A stretch of DNA of 43,714 bases from contig CACOVB010000005.1 of assembly GCA_902630555.1 (NCBI GenBank), positions 1-43,714 of the forward strand, written 5' to 3'. Under the pieces are notes generated by a model. It was not told where the DNA came from, searched no databases, and saw only the letters and a program-made list of their open reading frames with translations. This DNA is from an uncultured SAR116 cluster alpha proteobacterium. GTDB lineage: Bacteria > Pseudomonadota > Alphaproteobacteria > Puniceispirillales > Marisalimonadaceae. The translations under genes were made by a program, and so were the position numbers. Shown here piece by piece: positions 28,186 through 37,287 of this stretch (position 1 is the stretch's first letter; the number at the start of each line of letters is the position of its first letter).

Positions 28186-28758
28186 ATGAATGAAATTATA
28201 AAATTTTTAAAAAAAAGAAGATCTGTAACTGCAAAAAAAATGCTGCCAGGTAATGTTACAGAGAATGACCTTAACGATATTTTAGAATGTGCTCTTCGTG
28301 TTCCTGACCATGGAGCGTTATCACCATGGAAATTAGTTGTTATACAAAACGATATGAGAAAAACTATTGGAGAAGAAATATTAGTTCCAGAATTCATAAA
28401 AAATAATACTGACTTAGACGAAGAAAAATTACTATTTGAAAAAAATAGGTTTTTGCGAGCTGATAAAATTATTGCAGTTATTTATTCTCCAGTAGAGAGT
28501 ATTAAAATCCCAAGTTGGGAAATGATGCTTTCTACTGGAGCAGTTTGTCAAAATATAACCATAGCAGCTCAATCTTTAAATTATGCAGTACAATGGGTTA
28601 CTGAATGGTATTCCTATAATGATAAAATGTTAGAATATTTAGGAGGAGATATTTCTAAAGATAAGTTAGCAGGCTTTATATATATAGGTGAAAAAAAAGA
28701 AGATCCAGTTGAGAGAATTAGGCCTAAGTTTGAGAAAGTAATAAAATTTCTAAATTGA
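28186..28758 (+). CDS. Nitroreductase family flavoprotein (YdjA-like)
   Basis: A 190-residue FMN-binding oxidoreductase. The N-terminal KKRRSV supplies the FMN-phosphate arginines, and RVPDHGALSPWKLVVI (about 44-59) is characteristic of the small YdjA-type subgroup. The GAVCQNITIAAQSLNYAVQWV segment lines the cofactor site. A GAAAGG site precedes the ATG. The end overlaps the convergent threonine dehydratase-like gene by 9 bases. Physiological substrate is unknown. Confidence 0.85.
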   Translation: MNEIIKFLKKRRSVTAKKMLPGNVTENDLNDILECALRVPDHGALSPWKLVVIQNDMRKTIGEEILVPEFIKNNTDLDEEKLLFEKNRFLRADKIIAVIYSPVESIKIPSWEMMLSTGAVCQNITIAAQSLNYAVQWVTEWYSYNDKMLEYLGGDISKDKLAGFIYIGEKKEDPVERIRPKFEKVIKFLN

Positions 28759-29727
28759 AATTTTTAATGATTTTTCAAAAATATCTGGATCTACATTTCC
28801 ACCAGAAGCAATGATTACAACTGTTTTGTTTTTTATGTCGATTTTATTGAACAATGCAGAAGCTAATGCAACTGCTCCACCAGGTTCTAAAATTATTTTA
28901 AAATATTGAAAAGCATATTTCATTGCTTTCAATGCTTCTAAATCACTTACCAAAAGTGAGCCACTTAAATTTTCTTTGTTAATTGAAAATGTCAGTTCTC
29001 CTGGTTTGCTGGCTAATAATGAATCACAAATTGATTTTTTTGAAACATCAACTTCAGTAATTTTATTATCTCTTAATGATAAATAAGTGTCATTATAATA
29101 TTCAGGCTCAACTGCATATATAGGAACATTAGAATATTGTGATTTAATTGCTGTACTTACTCCTGCGATAAGGCCACCACCACCACAGCAACACAAAACT
29201 AAATCGGGAATTAGATTATTTTTTTTAAAATCATTTATAATTTCATAACCTACAGTACCTTGACCATTGATAACATCAGGATGATCAAATGGAGGAATGA
29301 TTTCAGCATTTATTTCTTTTGCTAAATTAGTACCAATTTCTTCTCTAGATTCTGAGTATCTATCAAATGTTACAATATTTGCCCCCCATGATTTTGTTCC
29401 ATTTAACTTTGCATTTGGAGAGTCCTTTGGCATAACAATTGTAGCATTTTTATTAGTCAAATAACATGCTGACGCAATGGCTTGTGCATGATTGCCACTT
29501 GACCATGCAAGAATATTTTTTTTATCATCATCAAGTTTTAAAATTGAGTTTATAGCCCCTCTAAATTTAAAAGCTCCAATTTTTTGTAAATTTTCTGCTT
29601 TTATAAAAATGTTTGAGCTAAATTCTTTATTTAAAAGGTCAGATGAAAGTAATGGGGTCTTTGTAGCATAGTTAGATATTCTATCATACGCTTTTTCTAT
29701 TTCTTGATAATTAACTAGACTTTTCAT
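28750..29727 (-). CDS. PLP-dependent threonine dehydratase / serine racemase-like enzyme
   Basis: A 325-residue fold-type II PLP enzyme. The Schiff-base lysine is Lys54 in GAFKFRGA. SSGNHAQA (about 85-92) holds the substrate, CGGGGLIAG binds the PLP phosphate, and SGGN near the C-terminus holds the ring. It has no ACT-like regulatory domain, so it matches the short catabolic dehydratase or serine/aspartate racemase types rather than biosynthetic IlvA. Hydroxyaspartate dehydratase is also possible. The gene is divergent from dapA with a 75-base gap. Confidence 0.83.
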   Translation of the reverse strand: MKSLVNYQEIEKAYDRISNYATKTPLLSSDLLNKEFSSNIFIKAENLQKIGAFKFRGAINSILKLDDDKKNILAWSSGNHAQAIASACYLTNKNATIVMPKDSPNAKLNGTKSWGANIVTFDRYSESREEIGTNLAKEINAEIIPPFDHPDVINGQGTVGYEIINDFKKNNLIPDLVLCCCGGGGLIAGVSTAIKSQYSNVPIYAVEPEYYNDTYLSLRDNKITEVDVSKKSICDSLLASKPGELTFSINKENLSGSLLVSDLEALKAMKYAFQYFKIILEPGGAVALASALFNKIDIKNKTVVIIASGGNVDPDIFEKSLKISI

Positions 29728-29802
29728 ATAACTAAATGTTTAATAATTCATTATTAAATAAATGCTTTAATTTTGTAAATATTAAATAACTAAGAGGTTA
29801 AT

Positions 29803-30678
29803 ATGTTGTTCACTGGTTCATATACTGCACTTTTAACACCCTTTAGAAATGGTGAAGTAGATTATGATGCATATAGAAAATTAGTTGATTTTCAAATAGA
29901 TAATGGAACTCATGGCTTAGTTCCCGTTGGAACAACTGGAGAGTCTCCAACTTTATCTCATGATGAACATAAAAAAGTTATAGAAGTTTGCATAGATCAA
30001 GCTAATGGAAGAGTTCCAATTATAGCTGGAGCTGGTTCAAACTCCACTACTGAAGCTATTGAATTTGTTAAACATGCCTGTGATGTTGGGACAGATGGGT
30101 TGCTTGTAGTTACACCTTATTATAACAAACCCACTCAAGCAGGATTATTGGCTCATTACACTGAACTAGCAAATGTAAGTTCAAAACCTATAATTATTTA
30201 TGACATTCCTGGTAGATCTGTAATTGGAATGACAGATGAAACTATGGCCAAGCTCGCCCAACATGACTTAATAATTGGAGTAAAAGATGCAACTGCAGAT
30301 TTAGGTCGTCCTACTCGGCTTTTGAATGTTATTAATGAAAAATTTATACAATTGTCTGGTGAAGATGGTACAGCTTTACCTTATCTTGCTGCGGGAGGAC
30401 ATGGCTGTATTTCTGTCACAGCTAATATAGCACCCAAGCTACTTTCAAGAATGCATAATGCTTGGCAACAAGGTGATATTAAAACTGCACAAGATATAAA
30501 TCAAAAACTTATGCCTCTGCATGATGCATTGTTTTGTGAAACAAGTCCTGGACCATTAAAGTACGCAGCATCTCTACTTAATATTTGTCAAAGTGACACA
30601 AGATTACCAATTGTTGAAATAGCATCTGAAAGTAAAAAAAGAGTTGAAGAAGGGCTTAAATTTGCTGAGTTAATGTAG
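29803..30678 (+). CDS. dapA: 4-Hydroxy-tetrahydrodipicolinate synthase DapA
   Basis: A 291-residue enzyme that condenses pyruvate with aspartate semialdehyde in lysine and peptidoglycan synthesis. Catalytic residues fall at the same numbers as in E. coli: Thr44, Thr45 (GTTGESPT), Tyr133 (IIYDIPGR), Arg138 and the Schiff-base Lys161 (GVKDATAD). Length is usual. An AAGAGG site precedes the ATG. smpB follows after 5 bases, the usual alphaproteobacterial neighbour. Codon use is less AT-rich than in the flanking genes. Confidence 0.96.
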   Translation: MLFTGSYTALLTPFRNGEVDYDAYRKLVDFQIDNGTHGLVPVGTTGESPTLSHDEHKKVIEVCIDQANGRVPIIAGAGSNSTTEAIEFVKHACDVGTDGLLVVTPYYNKPTQAGLLAHYTELANVSSKPIIIYDIPGRSVIGMTDETMAKLAQHDLIIGVKDATADLGRPTRLLNVINEKFIQLSGEDGTALPYLAAGGHGCISVTANIAPKLLSRMHNAWQQGDIKTAQDINQKLMPLHDALFCETSPGPLKYAASLLNICQSDTRLPIVEIASESKKRVEEGLKFAELM

Positions 30679-30683
30679 TTTCG

Positions 30684-31136
30684 ATGAATAAGCCAATTGC
30701 TGAAAATAAAAAAGCAAGATTTGATTACAATATTACTGAAACTTTAGAAGCTGGGATTGTTTTACTAGGTAGTGAGGTAAAAAGTTTGCGTCTTGGAAAA
30801 GCCAGTATTAGAGAAGCTTATGCAAGTCAAGAAGATGGAGAACTTGTTTTAATCAATTTTAATATCCCAGAGTATGATTTAGCAGCCAAAGGACAAAATC
30901 ATGAGCCTAAAAGGTTTAGACAATTACTATTACATAAAAAAGAAAAAAATAAAATTTTTGGAATGATAAAAAGAGATGGTTATACGATAATTCCATTGAG
31001 TTGCTACTTTAACAAAAAAGGGATTGTTAAAGTTAACTTAGGTTTTGCTAAAGGTAAAAAACAAGTTGATAAAAGAGAAACTATAAAAAAGAGAGATTGG
31101 GAAAGGTCAAAGCAAAGACTCTTAAAAGTGCAATAA
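30684..31136 (+). CDS. smpB: tmRNA-binding protein SmpB
   Basis: A 150-residue protein of the trans-translation rescue system, delivering tmRNA to stalled ribosomes. It has the beta-barrel motifs ETLEAGIVLLGSEVKSLR and SIREAYA, the KGQNHEPKRFRQLLLHKKE segment and the basic C-terminal tail with KRETIKKRDWERSKQRLL. The tmRNA gene itself was not seen nearby. It is 5 bases after dapA, and its last 15 bases overlap the convergent UDG pseudogene. Confidence 0.95.
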   Translation: MNKPIAENKKARFDYNITETLEAGIVLLGSEVKSLRLGKASIREAYASQEDGELVLINFNIPEYDLAAKGQNHEPKRFRQLLLHKKEKNKIFGMIKRDGYTIIPLSCYFNKKGIVKVNLGFAKGKKQVDKRETIKKRDWERSKQRLLKVQ

Positions 31137-31742
31137 TTTTTTTATCAATTTAAAAGTATTATCCAAATCAGAAATTTTTAATCTTTTAGTATTAATATTA
31201 TATTTTGAACAGTGATAACAGTTAATTAAAGTAATTTGATCATTGATCTTATGTTTTTTTAGGTGTTTGAATTTATATTCAGATAGGTTTTTATTTAATG
31301 CAATGACAGTACTGTTGTGAGAAATTTGACCTAATGTTAAAATAATTCTTAGGTTTCTCATTTTGTTTATTTCTGAGCTTAAAAAAACATTACATTTTTT
31401 TATTTCTAATGAATTCGGTTTATTGTTAGGTGGTAAACATTTGACTGCGTTTGTTATTCTACATTTTATATTATTTGTAATTTCAAATTCAGTATAGTTT
31501 TTTGAAATGTTATATTTTTTTAAGAACTTGAAAAGTAAATTTCCAGAAAAATCACCATTAAAAATTTTACCTGTTCTATTTGCTCCTCTTAATCCAGGCG
31601 CCAAACCAACAATTAAAAGTTTACTAGAAAGTGACCCTATCCCTAAAACTCTATCATTTTAAAAGTCTGGAAATAAGATTTTATTTTGATTTCTATAATC
31701 AACTAATCTATTACAAATAGTGCAATTTTTTTTTGGTTCCAT
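31122..31742 (-). pseudogene. Family 5-type uracil-DNA glycosylase, interrupted by an in-frame stop
   Basis: Reading from ATG at 31742 gives a start with CTIC (Cys7, Cys10) and NRLVDYRNQNK. There is then an in-frame TAA at 31661-31659, after FPDF. Without any frameshift, the frame continues NDRVLGIGSLSSKLLIVGLA and the catalytic PGLRGANRTGKIFNGD. Two more cysteines follow (AVKC and IKKC), completing a four-cysteine iron-sulfur set, and NCYHCSKYNINTKRL stands in for the usual SYHPSxxNxxTxRL. Counting the stop codon, 206 codons give a normal family length. A late start at TTG 31604 would lose the first two cysteines and a core strand. Options are a recent nonsense mutation, read-through, or a sequence error. 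The last 15 bases overlap smpB. Confidence 0.8.
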
Positions 31743-31772
31743 AAGTTTAAATATTAAATTATAAAATTTAAA

Positions 31773-32276
31773 ATGAAAAATAAATTTATCATAGCTGTTG
31801 GATCAAATATAAATAGTCCAGAGGGTTTTGACCCAATAGAAAACTGTAATAAAGCTATAAATGAACTTTCTAAATTTAATATAAAGATAATTCAAAAGTC
31901 ATCTTGGTATTTAAGCGAACCTATCCCAAAAAGTTCTCAACCAAAATATTATAATTCTGTATTTTTATGTAATTCAAATCATGATGTTAATAAAGTTTTA
32001 AAAATTATTCAAATTGTAGAACAAAAATTTGGACGTGTAAGAATTTTTAAAAATATGTCAAGATGTATTGACCTTGACATTATATCATTTAATGGAAATG
32101 TAAAAAATTCATTGTTATTAAAAATTCCACATCCAAGAATGCATTTAAGGAAATTTGTTTTATTGCCACTTTTTGAAATAGATGCACATTGGTTACATCC
32201 ATTGTTAAAAAAGAACATTCAATTTTTTTTAGAAAAAGTGAAATGCCAAAAAATTAAAAAATTAAAAATTGATTGA
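31773..32276 (+). CDS. folK: HPPK, folate biosynthesis pyrophosphokinase FolK
   Basis: A 167-residue enzyme that transfers pyrophosphate from ATP to 6-hydroxymethyl-dihydropterin. It opens FIIAVGSNINS, has YYNSVF for pterin contact, RCIDLDII (the two metal-binding aspartates) and IPHPRMHLRKFVLLPLFEI, which closes the ATP site. The usual RWGPR stretch reads FKNMSR here, a moderate divergence. It is divergent from the UDG pseudogene by 30 bases and followed by rpoZ, a normal alphaproteobacterial arrangement. Confidence 0.9.
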   Translation: MKNKFIIAVGSNINSPEGFDPIENCNKAINELSKFNIKIIQKSSWYLSEPIPKSSQPKYYNSVFLCNSNHDVNKVLKIIQIVEQKFGRVRIFKNMSRCIDLDIISFNGNVKNSLLLKIPHPRMHLRKFVLLPLFEIDAHWLHPLLKKNIQFFLEKVKCQKIKKLKID

Positions 32277-32318
32277 TTTTTTTAATTAAAACTATTATGC
32301 AATTAATCAGAGGTGTTT

Positions 32319-32705
32319 ATGGCTAGAGTAACGGTTGAAGATTGTATTGAAAAGGTTCAAAATAGATTTGAACTAATTATCGCTGCATCGCAAAGAGCAA
32401 GAGAAATTTCTAACGGAGTTCAAATCGAAGTTGATAAAGATAATGACAAAAATACAGTAATATCATTAAGAGAAATTGGTGATGGAGCAATAACTTATGA
32501 TGATTTAAAAGAAAGATATCTCAAGTCTCTTCAAAAGGTTGTAGTAAATAATGAAGAAGATGAAGAGAATGATATTGAAGAAGAATTTTCTAGTTACTTA
32601 AGTCAAGAAGATAATGATAAAAGCTTAAATCCAAATAATTTCTTTAAAAATACAGATGATTCATTTGAAGATGTTTCAGATGAATTAATTAGAAAAGAAG
32701 AATAG
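32319..32705 (+). CDS. rpoZ: RNA polymerase omega subunit RpoZ
   Basis: A 128-residue omega subunit that helps assemble RNA polymerase and, in many bacteria, forms part of a ppGpp site. I chose ATG 32319 (MARVTVEDC), which matches the family and has AGAGG upstream; a GTG at 32313 would add two residues. The core MARVTVEDC to about residue 75 has ASQRAREI. The last 50 residues are acidic and low in complexity. It precedes the ppGpp synthetase gene by 54 bases, the usual pairing. Confidence 0.93.
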   Translation: MARVTVEDCIEKVQNRFELIIAASQRAREISNGVQIEVDKDNDKNTVISLREIGDGAITYDDLKERYLKSLQKVVVNNEEDEENDIEEEFSSYLSQEDNDKSLNPNNFFKNTDDSFEDVSDELIRKEE

Positions 32706-32759
32706 CAAATTTTATTATATTCGTTATAATTTCTGAAAGATAATTAATTCAGAAATGGT

Positions 32760-34883
32760 ATGCTTGACACTAAATTTTTTCTAAGTTTAAAAAATAAGAA
32801 TTATATTAAATCTCTTGATTTAATTAAAAAAGCTTACGATTTTAGTAAATCGAAGCATGCTGGGCAATACAGAGACGATGGTAAAGATTACTTTACTCAT
32901 CCAATAGAAGTTGCAGAAATTCTCTCAAATATGGGTTTGGATAGTCCTTCAATTATTACAGCTTTACTTCACGACGTTGTTGAAGATAGTGCTGTTACTA
33001 TTCAAGATATAAAAAAATTATTTGGTGTAGAGATTAGTAAGTTAGTTGATGGTGTTACAAAATTAACTAAGATTGAACTTAAATTTGGACTAGCTCAAGC
33101 AGAAAATTTTAGAAAGCTTTTAATTTCTTCGTCTGATGATATTAGGGTGCTACTTGTTAAGTTAGCTGATAGACTTCATAATATTAGAACAATTGAGGGT
33201 ATTAAAGATAAGAGAAGACAAATTAAAATTTGTACAGAAACACTTGAAATATATGTCCCATTAGCAGAAAGACTTGGTATAATTGGGATTCAATCAGAGT
33301 TAGAAGAAAAATGTTTTTCCGTAATAAATAATGAAACAAGAAATTCTATTCAAAAGAGATTAGACTCAATTTATTCAGAGGACAAAATCAATATTCCATT
33401 AATTATTAAAGAAATTAAAAAAATTGCATTTGATAAGAAAATTTTTGTTGAAATTTCTGGAAGAAAAAAGACTTGCTATTCCATTTGGAAAAAAATGCAA
33501 ACGAAAAAAGTTGGAATGGATAATCTCTCAGACATTATGGCTTTTCGAATTATTGTCAAAAAAAAAGAAGATTGTTACAAATTACTAAGTCTATTGCACC
33601 AAAATTATACTGCTATAATGGGAAGGTTTAAAGATTATATATCAGCACCAAAGAGAAATGGTTACCAATCATTACATACTGGTTTGATTGGACCAAAAAA
33701 AACTAAAATTGAAATTCAAATTAGAACTTATGAAATGGATGAGTTTGCAGAAAATGGAGTCGCTGCTCATTGGATGTATAAAAATGGCACAAAGTTTAAA
33801 GAAGGTATAAAATTCAAATGGGTTAGAGAATTGCTTCAAATAATTGAAGAATCTAACCATCCTAATGAATTTCTAGAGCACACTAAATTGGAGATGTACA
33901 ATGATCAAGTTTTTTGCTTTACACCAAAAGGGAATATAATTAATTTACCTGTTCATGCTACTGCAATTGATTTTGCTTATGCTGTGCATTCTGAATTAGG
34001 AAACGCTGCAGTTGGTGCAAAAATTAATAATAAGGTAAGACTTTTAACTTCAGAATTAAAAAATGGTGATCAAGTAAAAATACTAACTTCATCTAACGGT
34101 TATCCAGATCCTAATTGGTTGGATAATTGTATTACAGGTAAAGCAAAGTCTAGTATTAGAAGGTTTATCAGAAACAAAGAAGTAGAAGAATATAAACAGC
34201 TTGGAACATCTCTTTTAAGAAATGAGTATAAGCAAAAAAATAAAAAATTAAATTTTAAAGAATTAAAGAAAATTATTGAAAAATATGAATTATTGGATGT
34301 AGATGAACTATTGATTGAGATAGGTAAAGGTAATATTTTTTCTAGTGAAGTTATAAAATCTATATATCCCGAAAATAAGTATTTTAATGTTTTTAGAAAA
34401 AAACCATTTATCAAAAAAATTTTTAATAATAAGAAAAATGACCTAAACATTAATGGGGCTATACCAGGCATGGCAATTCATTATGCTCATTGTTGTAGTC
34501 CACTTCCAGGAGATCGCATCGTAGGAATTGTTACTTCTGGAAAAGGAATTACAGTACATTCTTTAGATTGTTTTTCTTTAGAAAAATTTCATGATACTCC
34601 TGAAAGATGGTTGGACATATCTTGGGAAAGAGAAAAAGATATTTTGTATAGAGGCAAATTAATTGCTGTTCTAATGAATGAACCTGGGAGCTTAGCTGAT
34701 GTAACAAGAATAATCAGTTCCATCAATGGGAACATTTCTAATCTACAAGTAGTAAATAGAGATATAAATTTTTATAAATTTACAATTGATCTTGAGGTTG
34801 AAAACCTTTCTCATTTAAATGAAATTATAGCTGCTTTAAGATTGTCAGATTTTGTGGAAAGTGTAGAAAGAGAAAAAAGTTAA
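32760..34883 (+). CDS. rsh: Bifunctional (p)ppGpp synthetase/hydrolase (RelA/SpoT homologue)
   Basis: A 707-residue stringent-response enzyme. The hydrolase HD domain keeps its metal residues: His47, His71-Asp72 (HDVVED) and Asp137 (LADRLHN). The synthetase domain has GRFKDYISAPKRNGYQSLHT; the RFKD form is typical of bifunctional enzymes, whereas RelA-only enzymes have EFDD. A TGS domain (VFCFTPKGNIINLP), a zinc-finger-like HCCSPLPGD region and a C-terminal ACT domain follow. It would make and remove (p)ppGpp. It shares one base with the next gene. Confidence 0.95.
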   Translation: MLDTKFFLSLKNKNYIKSLDLIKKAYDFSKSKHAGQYRDDGKDYFTHPIEVAEILSNMGLDSPSIITALLHDVVEDSAVTIQDIKKLFGVEISKLVDGVTKLTKIELKFGLAQAENFRKLLISSSDDIRVLLVKLADRLHNIRTIEGIKDKRRQIKICTETLEIYVPLAERLGIIGIQSELEEKCFSVINNETRNSIQKRLDSIYSEDKINIPLIIKEIKKIAFDKKIFVEISGRKKTCYSIWKKMQTKKVGMDNLSDIMAFRIIVKKKEDCYKLLSLLHQNYTAIMGRFKDYISAPKRNGYQSLHTGLIGPKKTKIEIQIRTYEMDEFAENGVAAHWMYKNGTKFKEGIKFKWVRELLQIIEESNHPNEFLEHTKLEMYNDQVFCFTPKGNIINLPVHATAIDFAYAVHSELGNAAVGAKINNKVRLLTSELKNGDQVKILTSSNGYPDPNWLDNCITGKAKSSIRRFIRNKEVEEYKQLGTSLLRNEYKQKNKKLNFKELKKIIEKYELLDVDELLIEIGKGNIFSSEVIKSIYPENKYFNVFRKKPFIKKIFNNKKNDLNINGAIPGMAIHYAHCCSPLPGDRIVGIVTSGKGITVHSLDCFSLEKFHDTPERWLDISWEREKDILYRGKLIAVLMNEPGSLADVTRIISSINGNISNLQVVNRDINFYKFTIDLEVENLSHLNEIIAALRLSDFVESVEREKS

Positions 34884-35368
34884 TGAGCTTTTTCAAAAAT
34901 CAATCAAAAAGGTTTAAAAATTTATTTTCGATCAATTTAAAAAGAGCAAGCTTATTTTATTTTTTAAAATTAATTAGAGTAAAAGATTCGAAAGATAAAC
35001 TAGCTTTAGGATTTGCTTGTGGTTCAATGGTATCATTCACTCCATTTATAGGGTTTCATTTTTTACTTGCTGTTTTTTTTGCATATTTACTTAGAGGCAA
35101 TATAGTAGCTTCACTAATTGGAACATTTGTTGGAAACCCATTTACTTTTCCATTCATTTGGATATTTATTTATAAAGTAGGAAATATTTTTTTTAAAAAT
35201 GATGAAAATTTTTCTCTTGAATTCACCTTTCAAAGTTTATTTGATCAAGGTTATGACATATTAATTCCAATGTTAATTGGTTCATTAATTGTATCAATTC
35301 CTATTTGGTTTATTTCGTATTTTACAGTAAAATTTTTAATGTCTTCATTTAAAAAAAGAAAAGCATGA
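34883..35368 (+). CDS. DUF2062 membrane protein
   Basis: A 161-residue protein with a basic, amphipathic N-terminus and hydrophobic segments at about 54-72, 74-105 and 125-150. The stretch FACGSMVSFTPFIGFHFLLA and VGNPFTFPFIW are DUF2062 hallmarks. Function is unknown, though the family often sits near rsh and pdxJ in alphaproteobacteria. Its ATG shares one base with the rsh stop (TAATG), so translation is probably coupled. Confidence 0.85.
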   Translation: MSFFKNQSKRFKNLFSINLKRASLFYFLKLIRVKDSKDKLALGFACGSMVSFTPFIGFHFLLAVFFAYLLRGNIVASLIGTFVGNPFTFPFIWIFIYKVGNIFFKNDENFSLEFTFQSLFDQGYDILIPMLIGSLIVSIPIWFISYFTVKFLMSSFKKRKA

Positions 35369-35381
35369 ATATATAACTAAA

Positions 35382-36107
35382 ATGTGCAAATTAGGAATAA
35401 ATATAGATCATGTTGCAACATTAAGAAATGCCCGTGGCCAAACTCATCCAGATCCTCTTAAGGCGGCTATGATTTTAAAAGAATGCAAGGTTGATTCTAT
35501 CACTATGCATTTAAGAGAAGACCGAAGACATATTAAAGATGACGATATTTTCTTAATTAAGGATAAAGTTGATTTACCAATTAATTTAGAAATTGCTCCT
35601 ACAGATGAGATGACTAAAATAGCCTTAAGGTTAAATCCTAGATCAGTTTGTTTTGTTCCAGAGAAAAGAATGGAAGTTACAACTGAAGGTGGTTTAGATG
35701 TTAAATCAAATATGAACAATATAGAAAGATTATTAAATTTTTTATCAAATTCCAAAATTGAAGTAGCCTGTTTTATCGAGCCTAATTTTTATCAAATTGA
35801 CAGTCTCAAATCTTTAGGCATTAAAACATTAGAATTTCATACGGGTTCATATGCAGATTCAAGAACAGAAAAAATTATGAATGAAAAATTATCTTTGATA
35901 AAAGAAGCTGCTCAATATGCAGAAAAATTAGGTTTTGATTGTCATGCAGGACACGGCTTAAACTATGATAATGTTTCCAAGATTGCTTCAATTAAAGAGA
36001 TTAAAGAGTTGAATATAGGACATTTTATAATTGGAGAATCCATTTTTAGTGGTTTAAAAAATAGTATTTTAAAAATGAAAAAGATTATAAAAACAGCTAG
36101 AAAATGA
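35382..36107 (+). CDS. pdxJ: Pyridoxine 5'-phosphate synthase PdxJ
   Basis: A 241-residue TIM-barrel enzyme, last step of vitamin B6 synthesis from 1-deoxyxylulose phosphate and 3-amino-2-oxopropyl phosphate. NIDHVATLRNARGQTHPDP (residues 7-25), SITMHLREDRRHI, NLEIAPTDEM and DCHAGHGLNYDN hold the active-site residues. Length is usual. The end overlaps acpS by 4 bases (ATGA), a conserved pairing. Confidence 0.96.
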   Translation: MCKLGINIDHVATLRNARGQTHPDPLKAAMILKECKVDSITMHLREDRRHIKDDDIFLIKDKVDLPINLEIAPTDEMTKIALRLNPRSVCFVPEKRMEVTTEGGLDVKSNMNNIERLLNFLSNSKIEVACFIEPNFYQIDSLKSLGIKTLEFHTGSYADSRTEKIMNEKLSLIKEAAQYAEKLGFDCHAGHGLNYDNVSKIASIKEIKELNIGHFIIGESIFSGLKNSILKMKKIIKTARK

Positions 36108-36508
36108 TTTACGGTATTGGTACTGATTTAATTGACTCTGAAAGAGTTGAAAAATTATTAAATAAGTTTGGAGAAAAATTTTTATTTAAAGTTTTTAGTA
36201 ACGAAGAAATAGATAATTCAAAAAACTCTTACAACAAAGCTCTATATTTTTCCAAAAGATTTGCGGGTAAAGAAGCTTTTTGGAAAGCTGTATCACCCAA
36301 TAAAGAAAATACGTTACACTTTAATGAAATTGAAATTTTATCCAATGAAAATGGAAAGCCATATGTTAATTTGATAGGCAGAACAAAGAATAGAGTATCA
36401 AATTTAGAAAAATCATTGAATTGTAAACTAAATATTCACATATCAATTTCAGATGAAAAACCTAATGCGCTTGCATTTGTAATTATTTTTCTTGCTCATC
36501 TAAATTAG
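36104..36508 (+). CDS. acpS: Holo-[acyl-carrier-protein] synthase AcpS
   Basis: A 134-residue enzyme that moves phosphopantetheine from CoA to acyl carrier protein. The metal residues are Asp8 (IGTDLI) and Glu57 (RFAGKEAFWKA). ISISDEKPNALAFVII closes the fold. Its 4-base overlap with pdxJ, and lepB 32 bases downstream, match the alphaproteobacterial pdxJ-acpS-lepB-rnc-era order. Confidence 0.94.
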   Translation: MIYGIGTDLIDSERVEKLLNKFGEKFLFKVFSNEEIDNSKNSYNKALYFSKRFAGKEAFWKAVSPNKENTLHFNEIEILSNENGKPYVNLIGRTKNRVSNLEKSLNCKLNIHISISDEKPNALAFVIIFLAHLN

Positions 36509-36540
36509 CTATTGCATAAAGAAACTAATAGAGATTTGAA

Positions 36541-37287
36541 ATGAAAAAAAGTAAAGATAAAAACAATAATAGTTTTTATGAATTAATAAAAACCTTATTT
36601 TACGCAGGTACTATAGCTGTTCTTTTTAGATCGATTTTATTTGAGCCTTTTAATATACCATCAGGGTCAATGATACCATCATTATTAGTTGGCGATTACT
36701 TGTTTGTTTCAAAATATTCTTATGGTTATTCAAGATATAGTTTCCCATTTGGCATTTTGCCAATTAAAGAAAGATTGATGTACGATGTTCCTCAAAGAGG
36801 GGATATCATAGTTTTTAGAAAACCAGGAGATGAAAAAGTTGATTATATAAAAAGATTAATTGGATTACCTGGTGATACTGTTCAGCTTATAGATGGTCGG
36901 TTATATGTTAATGACAAATTGGTTAATAGAAAAAAAACTAATATTGGCCAAATCACTAAAAATAATGGAAGTAAGATAAATCTTATTGAATATGAAGAAA
37001 ATATTTTTGACACAAAATCATACAAAATAATTGAAGCTAGTGATAATGATTTTTTTGATAATACTATCAAATTTACAGTACCTTCTGATAATTTTTTCTT
37101 TATGGGAGACAACCGTGATAATAGTAAAGATAGCAGAGCTTCCGAGGTTGGTTTTGTACCAAAAATTAACTTAATTGGTAAAGCACAAATTATATTTTTT
37201 TCGCATAATGGATCTGCTAGATTTTATGAATTTTGGAAATGGCATAATTTAATTAGATTTTCAAGAATTGGAAAAAAAATTGAATAA
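36541..37287 (+). CDS. lepB: Signal peptidase I LepB
   Basis: A 248-residue membrane-anchored serine protease that removes Sec signal peptides. One membrane helix spans about 17-33. The catalytic pair is Ser43 (IPSGSMIPSL) and Lys104 (YIKRLIGLPGD), and MGDNRDNSKDSR is conserved box E. Its last 20 bases overlap the most likely rnc start. Confidence 0.95.
   Translation: MKKSKDKNNNSFYELIKTLFYAGTIAVLFRSILFEPFNIPSGSMIPSLLVGDYLFVSKYSYGYSRYSFPFGILPIKERLMYDVPQRGDIIVFRKPGDEKVDYIKRLIGLPGDTVQLIDGRLYVNDKLVNRKKTNIGQITKNNGSKINLIEYEENIFDTKSYKIIEASDNDFFDNTIKFTVPSDNFFFMGDNRDNSKDSRASEVGFVPKINLIGKAQIIFFSHNGSARFYEFWKWHNLIRFSRIGKKIE

Noticed and set aside
31137-31772. tmRNA gene next to smpB
   Set aside because: The sequence here is explained by the UDG reading frame; no tRNA-like ends were seen.
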